Assembly: GCA_023362775.1 (NCBI GenBank)
Contig: JALMGJ010000018.1
Location: 434,001-498,000 of the forward strand
Reading direction: 5' to 3'
Origin: Charina bottae
Lineage: Eukaryota; Chordata; Lepidosauria; Squamata; Charinaidae
DNA: 64,000 bases
A model generated the notes under the pieces. It was given only the letters and a program-made list of their open reading frames with translations. It did not search any database and was not told where the DNA came from. Within the stretch, counting starts at the first letter, position 1. Each line of letters starts with the position of its first letter. Shown piece by piece: positions 12,062 through 22,188 of this stretch. A program made the translations under genes and the position numbers.

Positions 12062-12313
12062 CAGGGCTTTCCAAAGTGCCGCCGCTGGCGACACACAAGC
12101 GGCGGCGGCAGCGTGCGTGGCAGCGGCGCGGGGAGGCGTGCGGCGGCGCGCGCGCGCACTGTGGCGGCAGCCTCCGCTAAAACGTGGAAGTACTGATCCC
12201 GCACCGCTGCCGCCGTGCACGCGCGCGCCGCCGCTTCCGGGGGGTGTGGCGACACACCAAGCTGTGTGTGGCGACACACTTTTGTGTCGCGACACACAGT
12301 TTGGAAAGCTCTG
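12062..12313. mobile_element. hAT MITE family A, copy 2
   Basis: A 252-bp element from CAGGGCTTTCCAAAG to GTTTGGAAAGCTCTG with a perfect 8-bp duplication ATTTAGTG (12,054-12,061 and 12,314-12,321). The interior is very GC/CpG-rich (GGCGGCGCGCGCGCGC), followed by GGGGTGTGGCGACACACC. Confidence 0.92.
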
Positions 12314-12494
12314 ATTTAGTGTATGGCCAACCAGTCTATCAACAAAGGGTGCTACAGACAGCAAAGGGTAATGAAATGATTAAAAAAACATTTTGAAGCA
12401 AAATTAAAACGATAGTAATAGACAGCACCTAACAAACCCAGAAACCAAACCAGCTTGTTCACCAAAGCTCCCTCTCTGAATAAAAACATGTTTG

Positions 12495-12719
12495 TGGAGT
12501 CCTTGGTGCTCTCTGAGCCTTGTTGTTTTCTTGCAGACGTTTCATAAAAGACATTGGTGTCAGAGAGCACCAAGGACTCCACAGTTCAACCCTGAGTTAC
12601 TGTACAAATATTCTCTTCGATTGGTAAAATCGAATGGTATTTTGTTGTAAACCGCCCAGAGTCCCCCTTGGGGGAGTTGGGAGGTGATGAATTTGATTAA
12701 ATAAATAAAATAAATAAAT
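12495..12719 (+). mobile_element. PLE hairpin fused to a LINE-type 3' tail
   Basis: A 225-bp insertion between near-identical 13-bp direct repeats (AAAAACATGTTTG at 12,482 and AAAAACTTGTTTG at 12,720). The 5' half is a PLE pseudo-LTR foldback: GGAGTCCTTGGTGCTCTCTG at about 12,497 and its complement at about 12,562-12,581, with a partial hammerhead segment (minus strand GAAACGTCTGC) between. The 3' half is a tail with GTAAACCGCCCAGAGTCCCC and (AAAT)n. The same kind of tail terminates the tRNA-SINE composites at 39,910 and 53,276. Confidence 0.68.
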
Positions 12720-13115
12720 AAAAACTTGTTTGCGTGCCAGCAGAAGGAGAGAGGTAAGAAGTGGCTGAATTTCCCTTAGCAGGGAGTTCCAAGGATGGCA
12801 GCAGTCAAGCAGCCCTTTTTGACCGTGGTGGCTTCTCTGGCAGAGGGACCTTGAAAGGGCAACGGAGACGCTCACCTGCTTCTAAGCCACACGGGGCTTT
12901 GAATTCTGCCTCCAAACAGACTAGTAGTTGGGAGCTAGTGAGTTACTGATCATTTGGAGCAGCTGAGGCTTCTAAGCATTTTTCAAATGTTCTCAGGATG
13001 TTCCAACAAAATGTGGAGATTTTGTCCGAAGGCATCTCCTAAGACAAGGGTCGGCAAACTTTTTGAGCCGAGAGCCATTTTGGTATGCTCGTGCACATTT
13101 TTAAGTGCTCGAGAG

Positions 13116-13275
13116 CCAGGGGGCGGGGTTTGCGGGCGGGGGCCAATCGCGTGGAAGGGGGCGAGGTTTGCGGGCAGGAGCCAATCGCGTGGAAGGGGGC
13201 GGGGTTTGGGGGCGGGATCCAATCGCGTGGAAGGGGCGGGGTTTGGGGGCGGGATCCAATCGCGTGGAAGGGCTG
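13116..13275 (+). repeat. tandem ~38-bp GC-box/CCAAT units inside the hAT element
   Basis: Four units share GGGGCGGGGTTTG...CCAATCGCGTGGAAG. The CCAAT pentamers fall at 13,143, 13,181, 13,219 and 13,256 (spacing 38, 38, 37). A fifth unit lies near the right end (CCAAT at 17,203). The short relative at 8,548 has a single unit, so the array was amplified in the long element. Sp1-like and NF-Y-like boxes are seen; promoter activity is inference. Confidence 0.85.
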
Positions 13276-13390
13276 CGCTGCGCTTGGCCGGCCACCCCGG
13301 TCCTCGCTCACCTTCCATGGCCGGTCCTCGCGGGCTGCCGGCGACGCTCCCGTCCCCCTGCACCCCAGCTATCCAAGGCCGGGGCCACCC

Positions 13391-14665
13391 TCTCTGCCGC
13401 TCCCTTCGACGGAGGAGGGACCGGCGTGCCTTGGGAGCTGCTGCTGGTGGCATGTCTGGGCGAGGCGCGCGGGCGAAGCTGCCCGTCTGGCACTTGGGCG
13501 CTCCCGAGCCTCTTCCCTTCTCCCTCGCCACGTTCGGGCGTTGAGGCCAGGCAAAGCCGGGCGGTCGCGCAGGGGTGAGGCGAGGAGTCCCGCTCCTGCG
13601 CCTACCGCCACATCCGTCCGTTCCCGGCCTCTCTCCCCATATCCGGCGGGTGCCCATACCAGAATCCCCGCGACCCGGAGGCAGCGACTGCTCGGAGGGC
13701 CCCAGCGAGAAGAGGCGCGTGATCCCCGGTGGATCCCTTCGAGGGGCCGCGGGGCTTCCCCGCTTTCCTCCCAAGGAGGCCTCGACGGCGCACCCTCCCG
13801 CCCCATCAATCCCCCCACCCCACCGTTGGGCGTCAGAGGCTGAAAGGATGTGGCAGGAACGGCCCTGGAAAGCGGGGCCTGCGGAGCGCCACCTTTGGGG
13901 AGGAGGGTCCAGCCGGCGAGCAATGGCGGCACCGGAGTTTTCGCCGGAGCGCTGTCTGTCGGGAGAGAAAAGCAGCCACCGCACAGGCCCGCTTAAAAAA
14001 CCACCACCCCGAAACCGCTTTCGAGCCGCCTCTCCGGAGGGTCCCTGCGGTCCTGCCGGGTGCACCCCCCACCCCGCTGTTCGGCGTCCTCTCCCCCCGC
14101 TAACCCGAGCCCTGCGGCGGCCGGGGGAAGCCGAGCCAGGCGGGGGTGCAGCGGGCCCAGCGGCGCGCTGAGGGCGAAGAGCCGCCTGCTCTCCCCTTGG
14201 CCGCCTCCGGTCGCTACAGTCGCCCCGCCGGAACGGAGCCTGGCTTGGCTCCCCCGGCCACCGCAGGGCTCGGGTTAGCGGGGGGAGAGGACACCAAACG
14301 GCGGGGTGGGGGGGTGCACCCGGCGGGACCGCAGGGACCCTCCGGAGAGGCGGCTCGAAAGCGGTTTCGGGGTGGTTGTTTTTTAAGCGGGCCTGTGCGG
14401 TGGCTGCTTTTCTCTCCCCACAGACAGCGCGGGCGGGCGGGTCCTCTGGAAGGAGGCCGGCCGGAGTTCTGCTTGCAGCGGACGAGTTGCTGCTGGGCCG
14501 AGCAGATGCTTTTGAGACCTAACGGCGGGGTTACATCGGGACCGAGTCCGGCCTATCCCCGGTCTGTGTCGCGTTAATGCCGCCCCCTTTCCCACCTGGG
14601 AGGCCAGCTTGCAGCGCAAACGGCAGTCGCTTACTGAGCGAGTGCATTTTAAAATCTGCTTAACC
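13391..14665 (+). repeat. palindrome arm L
   Basis: Inverted copy of 15,826-17,103. Checks by eye: CTCTCTGCCGCTCCCTTCGA at 13,391 versus its complement near 17,103; GCGTCAGAGGCTGAAAGG at 13,829 versus the complement at about 16,645-16,662; TTTTAAAATCTGCTTAACCA at 14,647 versus the complement at about 15,827-15,846. A secondary inverted repeat lies inside the arm (about 14,090-14,120 against 14,255-14,300). The arms differ by only a few bases wherever I compared them. Confidence 0.85.
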
Positions 14666-14670
14666 ACCCC

Positions 14671-14913
14671 CCTGTGCGGTGGCTGCTTTTATCTCCCGAC
14701 AGACAGCGTGGGGTTTCCAGCGGAGGAGCGCCTGGCAATTAAGCGATAGGGAAGGAGGAACGAAATGGGGCGTGTGGCTTGTGTAGCGATTCCGCCCATC
14801 CCGCGAGGTTTCTCCAACTTGAATATCCTTGTCATTAAGGGCAGCTTCTCCCTTTAACGCAAGACTGAAACTGCGCTTTTCCGGCCTTCCTTTTTCAAAG
14901 AGGGAGAAGTGCG
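14671..14913 (+). repeat. 243-bp direct repeat unit, copy 1
   Basis: Begins CCTGTGCGGTGGCTGCTTTT and ends GGGAGAAGTGCG. It recurs in the same orientation at 15,568-15,810 with essentially no difference. Contains GGCAATTAAGCGATAGGG and CCAACTTGAATATCCTTG. It occurs only in the middle of the palindrome. Confidence 0.85.
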
Positions 14914-15567
14914 GGCAGGGGGAAGGGGGTTAAGCAGATTTTAAAATGCACTCGCTCAGTAAGCGACTGCCGTTTGCGCTGCAAGCTGGCCTCCCAGGTG
15001 GGAAAGGGGGCGGCATTAACGCGACACAGACCGGGGATAGGCCGGACTCGGTCCCGATGTAACCCCGCCGTTAGGTCTCAAAAGCATCTGCTCGGCCCAG
15101 CAGCAACTCGTCCGCTGCAAGCAGAACTCCGGCCGGCCTCCTTCCAGAGGACCCGCCCGCCCGCGCTGTCAGAGGCTGAAAGGATGTGGCAGGAACGGCC
15201 CTGGAAAGCGGGGCCTGCGGAGCGCCACCTTTGGGGAGGAGGGTCCAGCCGGCGAGCAATGGCGGCACCGGAGTTTTCGCCGGAGCGCTGTCTGTGGGGA
15301 GAGAAAAGCAGCCACCGCACAGGCCCGCTTAAAAAACAACCACCCCGAAACCGCTTTCGAGCCGCCTCTCCGGAGGGTCCCTGCGGTCCCGCCGGGTGCA
15401 CCCCCCCCACCCCGCCGTTCGGCGTCCTCTCCCCCCGCTAACCCGAGCCCTGCGGTGGCCGGGGGAGCCAAACCAGGCTCCGTTCCGGCGGGGCGATTGT
15501 AGCGACTCAGGTTAGCGGGGGGAGAGGACGCCGAAAGCGGTTTCGGGGTGGTTGTTTTTTAAGCGGG

Positions 15568-15810
15568 CCTGTGCGGTGGCTGCTTTTATCTCCCGACAGA
15601 CAGCGTGGGGTTTCCAGCGGAGGAGCGCCTGGCAATTAAGCGATAGGGAAGGAGGAACGAAATGGGGCGTGTGGCTTGTGTAGCGATTCCGCCCATCCCG
15701 CGAGGTTTCTCCAACTTGAATATCCTTGTCATTAAGGGCAGCTTCTCCCTTTAACGCAAGACTGAAACTGCGCTTTTCCGGCCTTCCTTTTTCAAAGAGG
15801 GAGAAGTGCG
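15568..15810 (+). repeat. 243-bp direct repeat unit, copy 2
   Basis: Second copy of the unit at 14,671-14,913, immediately before arm R. The near identity implies a recent duplication within the element, or gene conversion. Confidence 0.85.
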
Positions 15811-15825
15811 CGGGGGGGGGGGGTG

Positions 15826-17103
15826 GTTAAGCAGATTTTAAAATGCACTCGCTCAGTAAGCGACTGCCGTTTGCGCTACAAGCTGGCCTCCCAGGTGGGA
15901 AAGGGGGCGGCATTAACGCGACACAGACCGGGGATAGGCCGGACTCGGTCCCGATGTAACCCCGCCGTTAGGTCTCAAAAGCATCTGCTCGGCCCAGCAG
16001 CAACTCGTCCGCTGCAAGCAGAACTCCGGCCGGCCTCCTTCCAGAGGACCCGCCCGCCCGCGCTGTCTGTGGGGAGAGAAAAGCAGCCACCGCACAGGCC
16101 CGCTTAAAAAACAACCACCCCGAAACCGCTTTCGAGCCGCCTCTCCGGAGGGTCCCTGCGGTCCCGCCGGGTGCACCCCCCCACCCCGCCGTTCGGTGTC
16201 CTCTCCCCCCGCTAACCCGAGCCCTGCGGTGGCCGGGGGAGCCAAGCCAGGCTCCGTTCCGGCGGGGCGACTGTAGCGACCGGAGGCGGCCAAGGGGAGA
16301 GCAGGCGGCTCTTCGCCCTCAGCGCGCCGCTGGGCCTGCTGCACCCCCCGCCTGGCTCGGCTTCCCCCGGCCGCCGCAGGGCTCGGGTTAGCGGGGGGAG
16401 AGGACGCCGAACGGCGGGGTGGGGGGGTGCACCCGGCGGGACCGCAGGGACCCTCCGGAGAGGCGGCTCGAAAGCGGTTTCGGGGTGGTGGTTTTTTAAG
16501 CGGGCCTGTGCGGTGGCTGCTTTTCTCTCCCCACAGACAGCGCTCCGGCGAAAACTCCGGTGCCGCCATTGCTCGCCGGCTGGACCCTCCTCCCCAAAGG
16601 TGGCGCTCCGCAGGCCCCGCTTTCCAGGGCCGTTCCTGCCACATCCTTTCAGCCTCTGACGCCCAACGGTGGGGTGGGGGGATTGATGGGGCGGGAGGGT
16701 GCGCCGTCGAGGCCTCCTTGGGAGGAAAGCGGGGAAGCCCCGCGGCCCCTCGAAGGGATCCACCGGGGATCACGCGCCTATTCTCGCTGGGGCCCTCCGA
16801 GCAGTCGCTGCCTCCGGGTCGCGGGGATTCTAGTATGGGCACCCGCCGGATATGGGGAGAGAGGCCGGGAACGGACGGATGTGGCGGTAGGCGCAGGAGC
16901 GGGACTCCTCGCCTCACCCCTGCGCGACCGCCCGGCTTTGCCTGGCCTCAACGCCCGAACGTGGCGAGGGAGAAGGGAAGAGGCTCGGGAGCGCCCAAGT
17001 GCCAGACGGGCAGCTCCGCCCGCGCGCCTCGCCCAGACATGCCGCCAGCAGCAGCTCCCAAGGCACGCCGGTCCCTCCTCCGTCGAAGGGAGCGGCAGAG
17101 AGC
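15826..17103 (-). repeat. palindrome arm R
   Basis: Inverted partner of arm L (13,391-14,665); 1,278 bp versus 1,275 bp. Part of this arm (15,826 to about 16,065) is also repeated in direct orientation at about 14,930-15,172, within the middle segment. Confidence 0.85.
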
Positions 17104-17313
17104 CCCGCGGGCTGTGCGCGAGGTGTGGGCGGCTGCGGGTGGCCCCGGCCTTGGAGAGCGAGAACGAGAGCGCGTAAGAGCGTAAGAGTTTGGGGGCGGG
17201 ATCCAATCACGTGGAAGGGGCGGGGGTGAGTTCAGCTGCGGAAGAGCCACACTCAAGGGGCCAAAGAGCCGCATGTGGCTCGCGAGCCGCCATTTCCGAC
17301 CCTTGTCCTAAGA

Positions 17314-19590
17314 TGACCAAAGGCCCGAAGGGCTTTACAGGTCATCAGCAGCACCTGGAATTGGACTCAGAACCTTCCTGGCCCCAATGCAGGCCTGCAG
17401 GACAGCTGTCCGGCTGCAAAAGTGACTCCTGCCTGCTAGCACCAACTGCAGCTTCCCGTAGTCTTCAACAGTAGCCTTAATGTTGAGTAAGCTAATTTGG
17501 AGATAATGACGACATGCGTGAGGGTTGCTTACAGCACCTGCTCCAAAAGGGCAAGGCAAAGGCCTCCCTGGCCACAGAGCCGCCCTGCAAAGAACCCCGC
17601 CCCCTTCCTCCGAGTCCACAAGCTTTGACAGACTTCCAGGTGACCTCACAGAACATCGTCCTCGCCGCATCGTCAGAACATGCTACTGTGGAGCCCAGTA
17701 GGAGATGTTTCTTCAGCAAAATATGAACAAAGCTCTCCTGCTCACTCCTTCCCCCAAAGGGAGCCGGTTACCTTGAACAAGGCTGCTGGATGGCATCCCG
17801 ATGATCTGATGAGGTTAGAGCAATTCTGAATTTCTTTGTCTTGTCACCACCACGTAGGTGCAAACAGGGGCTCTTACCCATGTTTGATCATACTTGTTCC
17901 CTGTCTTTCTCCACCATTGCTTTAGGTGTTGTATCTTCTGGAGCTCCTCATTAAACCATGGGGTGCCCTAGGATTTGCAGCAGGAGAGGAGTCGCATGAG
18001 GGCAAGCCCGTCCTCCGCTCTTGCCACCCTCCTGTTCCAAAGATTGACAAGACTTGTAGCAGGACTGTCTACTCTCTCACTGGAATCTCCCTGTTGGAAT
18101 CCAAGAGGATCCATAAAGTACCTCAGGCAGATCATCTTAATGGATCTCCCTCTCTTAATGGATCTCTGACCTCTCTGTGGAGGTCAGAAATAGCAACTAG
18201 CTGTGGGCTGCTGAGCAAAAACTGAATCGACCATAACTGTGGTAGCCTGCTGACACATTCAGCTAGAAGTTACCACGTGTCATGTCAGCAGGCAACGTAG
18301 GTGCCTTGTAATTGTTGAGGACCATCCAATCGATGGCCTCCTTCTACCAGTGCAGATAAGGAGGAGCATCTGAAGACATTGTGGGATAAATGTCTGTCTG
18401 AAGAAGGGAGCGCAGAATATTACAGCTGCTGCAACGTTTTTTTCGAGTTGAGAAATCTTCCTGCTGCTGCATCTGTTTTCAATCTGCAACAACCTGGGAG
18501 GCAGCTCTGGAAAAAAAAACACACAACACTCCAGCCTCAAAGAGGAGGGCGCCCCATGGCTTTCTAAAACAAACTTGCCTGCCCAGCCCCAGCTGCTGAG
18601 TGGGCTCAGGGCAAGAGCAGCCAGGAACTTGGCAAGCAGGAGAGAGTCGAGGCCATTTACCCAGGTGGGAAGGAGCTTCAGTCTGATGCTGCCTTTCCCA
18701 ACCTGGTACCCTCCACCTGTGCTGGACTACCACTCCCATCAACCATAGCCAGCAGGGATGATGGGATTTGTAGCCTGGAGATCCCTGATCACAAAAAATT
18801 GTGCAGGTACCCTTAAAGAACGCCTAAAACCTATAAAATGTTTTCATTGTGGTCTCAACCCCTTGCCACCGTCAGTTTCCCTAAAAGAACTCTAGAGACC
18901 CGAGTTTGAAAAGGTCGCTAAAAATTCCTTGTTAATGATTTCCATGATTTCCTTGACTAGAAGCCACGGAAGTCAGGCACGAAACGGTCTTAAATCTGAA
19001 TTCAGCAACAGGAGACTTCCGTGAGAACAAACGCTTTGTAAGCAGTGCTTCATAAAAGGAGGGATACAGACAGAAATAAATTGCCATGCGAAGTAGGCCT
19101 CTTAAACACACACACACACACACACACGTTTTCTATGCAGGTGCCTCTTCTCTGGGAAGAAAGAGCCGAAATGCAGGAAGGTCTCATACGGAAGCAGGCC
19201 CAGGCATTCCCGCCCCCAGTGTCTCTGCGGGGACAACCATTCCAGGGCCTCGGTGCTGGGCATGACCCCAAGAAAGGCAGGGTCCCTGCTCCCAAACAGC
19301 CACCGCATGAAACCAGCCCAGTGCTCTCCCCACAGCATCCCCAAGGCCCAGAGCAGCTTCAGCAGCACCTCTGGACACGGGACCTCGAAGGTTAAAAGAG
19401 CAGGAGCCACGAGCCACGCTTGGACCGAAATAGACTCAGCAATTATACCAATTCGGCAATGCCGCAACATTTATTTTAGACTCCAGATGTTTACCAGAAA
19501 GAATGATTTGTTATTGTCAAACACGGCTTCCGAGATTACGTCAGCCTCCAGGAGCAACGGGCACCTTTTGCTCATGAAAAGGGTGGTTGC
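17314..19590. other. no gene recognised
   Basis: Anonymous sequence. An old dispersed repeat fragment resembling a common reptile interspersed repeat (ACCACTCCCATCAACCATAG, GATGATGGGATTTGTAGCC) lies at about 18,690-18,790. A (CA)n run is at 19,105-19,127. Open frames here have no recognisable product. Confidence 0.5.
19105..19127 (+). repeat. (CA)n microsatellite
   Basis: About 11 CA dinucleotides. Confidence 0.95.
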
Positions 19591-19592
19591 TT

Positions 19593-19672
19593 TTTGTAAG
19601 CCACCCGGGGTCTCATGGTTGGAGCTGGGCGGCCATATACATTCTTTAAATAGTAAATAAATGAATGAAATC
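19593..19672 (+). mobile_element. LINE-type 3' tail fragment
   Basis: TTTGTAAGCCACCCGGGGTC followed by GGAGCTGGGCGGCCATATAC and AATAAATGAATGAA. Same kind of tail as at 12,640, 27,345 and 40,325. Only the last 80 bp of the parent element are present. Confidence 0.65.
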
Positions 19673-21963
19673 ATTCCACTCTGGTGTGTCTCTAAGTTAA
19701 TTATTTCTTGCAGAGAGAGGCGACCTAAAAGAGGCTGAATTCTTATGCAAAGCTCAGCTAGACACACAGCTGATCTCCTCCACATTCGATCTCATTTCCG
19801 TCTGCACTGAAGCACTTCAGGCAACCGAACCCTTCTGTGCTCCCCCACAACGTGCGAAACCCAAATGGACAAAACCCATGACTGTGCTCATGTAACACGT
19901 TATGCCCTCACAAATAAATCATACGGTAGTGCAGTGCAGTAGTCTATTCACATTACACACTAAGACAATGGTTGCACTCCCACAACACGCAAGGTGCCAA
20001 CCCATCTTAGTTTAACCTAGTGCATTACATGAAACGGGGAATTCGATTAAGATGGTTTGTTCACACTTGGTTTGCTGAATTGGCCAGGTTTACACAATAA
20101 CTAAACCAGGAAGTATGATTTACAAACCACAGCAGCAAAATTGCTGCAACTTGCCAATCCAGTTCCAACCAAACTACATTACAGTTTAGCATAATATGTC
20201 ACCCCCTTCTGCCCTTACAAAAGCGACTTTGGCCAGAACTGCTGGATTTCAAGCAGTTGTTGCATGGATGTCACTGTAAAACCTTACAGGATTGATTCTG
20301 CTGGAATGCCTCCACCTGCCCCCCCCCCAAATATCTCCTCCCCAAGACCACCGGCTGAGCACAAATGCATGAGAAAAGCAGGCAGAGAAGAGGTTGAATT
20401 TGACAAGTCACATTTTGTTCTGTTTCAGCATCGAACCTGATCACAATCCCATCCTTTAGCAGCCACGGTGCAGAGACAGAGAAATGCAAGAAATCTGATT
20501 AGTTCATGCTATGCTGAGCCATATCTGGGTTGTTTGATTTTAGATTTGCATGTTGTGTGAACCCAGCTTGGTAGGTTTTAAACCATGGCTTAAGACATAA
20601 CTGTCATGCAAATGCAGCCAAGTGTGGTTTAGGGCACTTCCTCACAGCCTCCATTTTCACCCACCCAAATCTGCAGAACTGTATCTTACACTTGCCAGTG
20701 ACTGTAAAGAAACAAAGCAAATTATATTCATATACTGTGCTGCGTCTCTACTTGTTTTGGAGAGGCAAATCTGCCTCTTTGTGCAACCAAAAAGGACTGT
20801 GAGATAGAAGATGGCAAGGCACCCTTATCAGTAGGTGATGGGAAAGCCAAGGTGGTGGGATAAGGTGGGAATCTCCGCCCATGCTCTGGTGTGCACCCTG
20901 CAAACTGTCCCAGCACCAGCTGAGCCAGAAGTTAAATGGCTCAGCTGCAGAAGAACTGTCTGATGGCGTTACTGGAAGCACATCGACAGGGTGTCAATCC
21001 TGGATCAGCAGAAATGCAGGTGGAGTGGCCCTTAGTCAAACAACCATTGTTCAAGAAATCATGGCTTACAGAATATGCGCAACCAGTCATCCCCTTTGAT
21101 GCAATCAGTGACTGAGACCCTTCCATGCAAAAGCCAAACATATATGCTTGCATTTGTTAGAGCCTTTGCCAGCTTTTAAAATGGTCGGGAAGCGTTTCCT
21201 GAAATGCGCACCCCACCTGCCTGACCGATGTTCTGAGATTCAGAGTGGTGTCGGAGAAGCTGATCCAACACCTGCAGTTAAACCACCTCCCATTAGGACC
21301 CCAAGTCTCAGCTCACCGAGTTGGGAAGCTGAGAGATGTGACAAACATGGATTGACCTTCTGCCAAACTCTCCTCTCCCTCTTTATAAACAGAAGCAAGC
21401 TTGAACCTCTTCTCCGCCAGGATGCGTCATGCGGGACTGCTTTCCTCCAGCCCTCCGCCTCTGCCTTGAGCTCGCTAGAACAATGCAAAGAAAATAATCT
21501 AAGGAACGCAGTCATGTGAAAATAACTTAAGGAGTACAGTCTAAGGAGTACAGCCCAAAAGGGCACCGAGTTTTCCTCCAGGAGCGAAGAGGCTCGTTCT
21601 GCCACAGAGGACAACCAAGGCAGCCATCCCTCCTTACCGATCCCACTCCCAGTCAGTCATCAGCCTCCCCCGGAAATGCGCTGCGCTGGCTGGCAGGGTG
21701 CGAAAGAGGAAAGAGGAGAGGTCACTGACAGATCATCTGGGGAAGCTGCCACCGTTAGAAGCCAAACCCATCTCAGTGGGCAGAGGGGACCGTTTAGGTG
21801 TGCTGTCATGGGGGCTCCAAATGACCTTCAGCAAGCCTCAAAGTTCCTTTGGCGACTTTCTTCTTCTCCAAGCCACAGATAAGTAGCTTTGCAGCAACAT
21901 CCTCCTTATTCAGCAATAGGCTGGCTTGAAAAGGGCTCTTTTCTGTGGGGCAGAACATACCCC
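19673..21963. other. no gene recognised; old dispersed repeat pieces
   Basis: About 2.3 kb. The stretch 19,880-20,620 contains degenerate blocks (TTAAACCATGGCTTAA, TGTGTGAACCCAGC) that recur at 22,480, 23,000-23,110, 28,190, 30,545-30,640, 42,820 and 44,690, suggesting an old interspersed repeat. No exon found. Confidence 0.5.
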
Positions 21964-21971
21964 ATGTAGAA

Positions 21972-22180
21972 CAGCGGTCCCCAACCTTTCTGGCACCAGG
22001 GACCGGTCATGGAAGAAAATTTTTCCACAGACCGGGGGGGGGGGGTATTTTGCAGGCGGGAGCCAATCATGCGCACCAGGGGCGGGGTAATCGCGTGCAC
22101 CGGGGGGGGGCAGGTTTTGCAGGCGGGAGCCCTGCGGCCCTTTTCCTAACAGGCTGTGGCCCACAGGTTGGGGACCCCTG
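21972..22180. mobile_element. hAT MITE family C
   Basis: A 209-bp element from CAGCGGTCCCCAACCTTTCT to GGTTGGGGACCCCTG with a perfect 8-bp duplication ATGTAGAA (21,964-21,971 and 22,181-22,188). The interior has G-runs and two GCAGGCGGGAGCC blocks, one followed by AATCATGCGC, similar to the GC-box/CCAAT unit of family B. Confidence 0.93.
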
Positions 22181-22188
22181 ATGTAGAA

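Larger units (their letters stand above)
13045..17305. mobile_element. 4.26-kb non-autonomous hAT element (family B) with giant internal palindrome
   Basis: One insertion, defined by a perfect 8-bp duplication TCCTAAGA (13,037-13,044 and 17,306-17,313). The left end starts CAAGGGTCGGCAAACTTTTT and the right end finishes CATTTCCGACCCTTG, matching the 195-bp copy at 8,548. In order it contains: a left terminal block; four ~38-bp GC-box/CCAAT units (about 13,116-13,275); palindrome arm L (13,391-14,665); a 1.16-kb middle built from direct and inverted copies of arm pieces plus a unique 243-bp unit present twice; arm R (15,826-17,103); and a right terminal block. It is extremely GC- and CpG-rich compared with flanking DNA. 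No transposase frame was found. Overlapping open frames of 100-360 codons occur on both strands in mirrored form, as expected for a CpG-rich palindrome. Motifs such as TTTTCTCTCCCCACAG look like splice acceptors, so capture of a host promoter/first-exon region (Pack-like) is possible but unproven. Confidence 0.88.

Noticed and set aside
12983..14065. 360-codon minus frame and mirrored 334/252-codon frames (15,913-17,185) in the hAT palindrome
   Set aside because: The frames appear on both strands and in mirrored copies because of CpG-rich inverted arms. No recognisable transposase or host domain.
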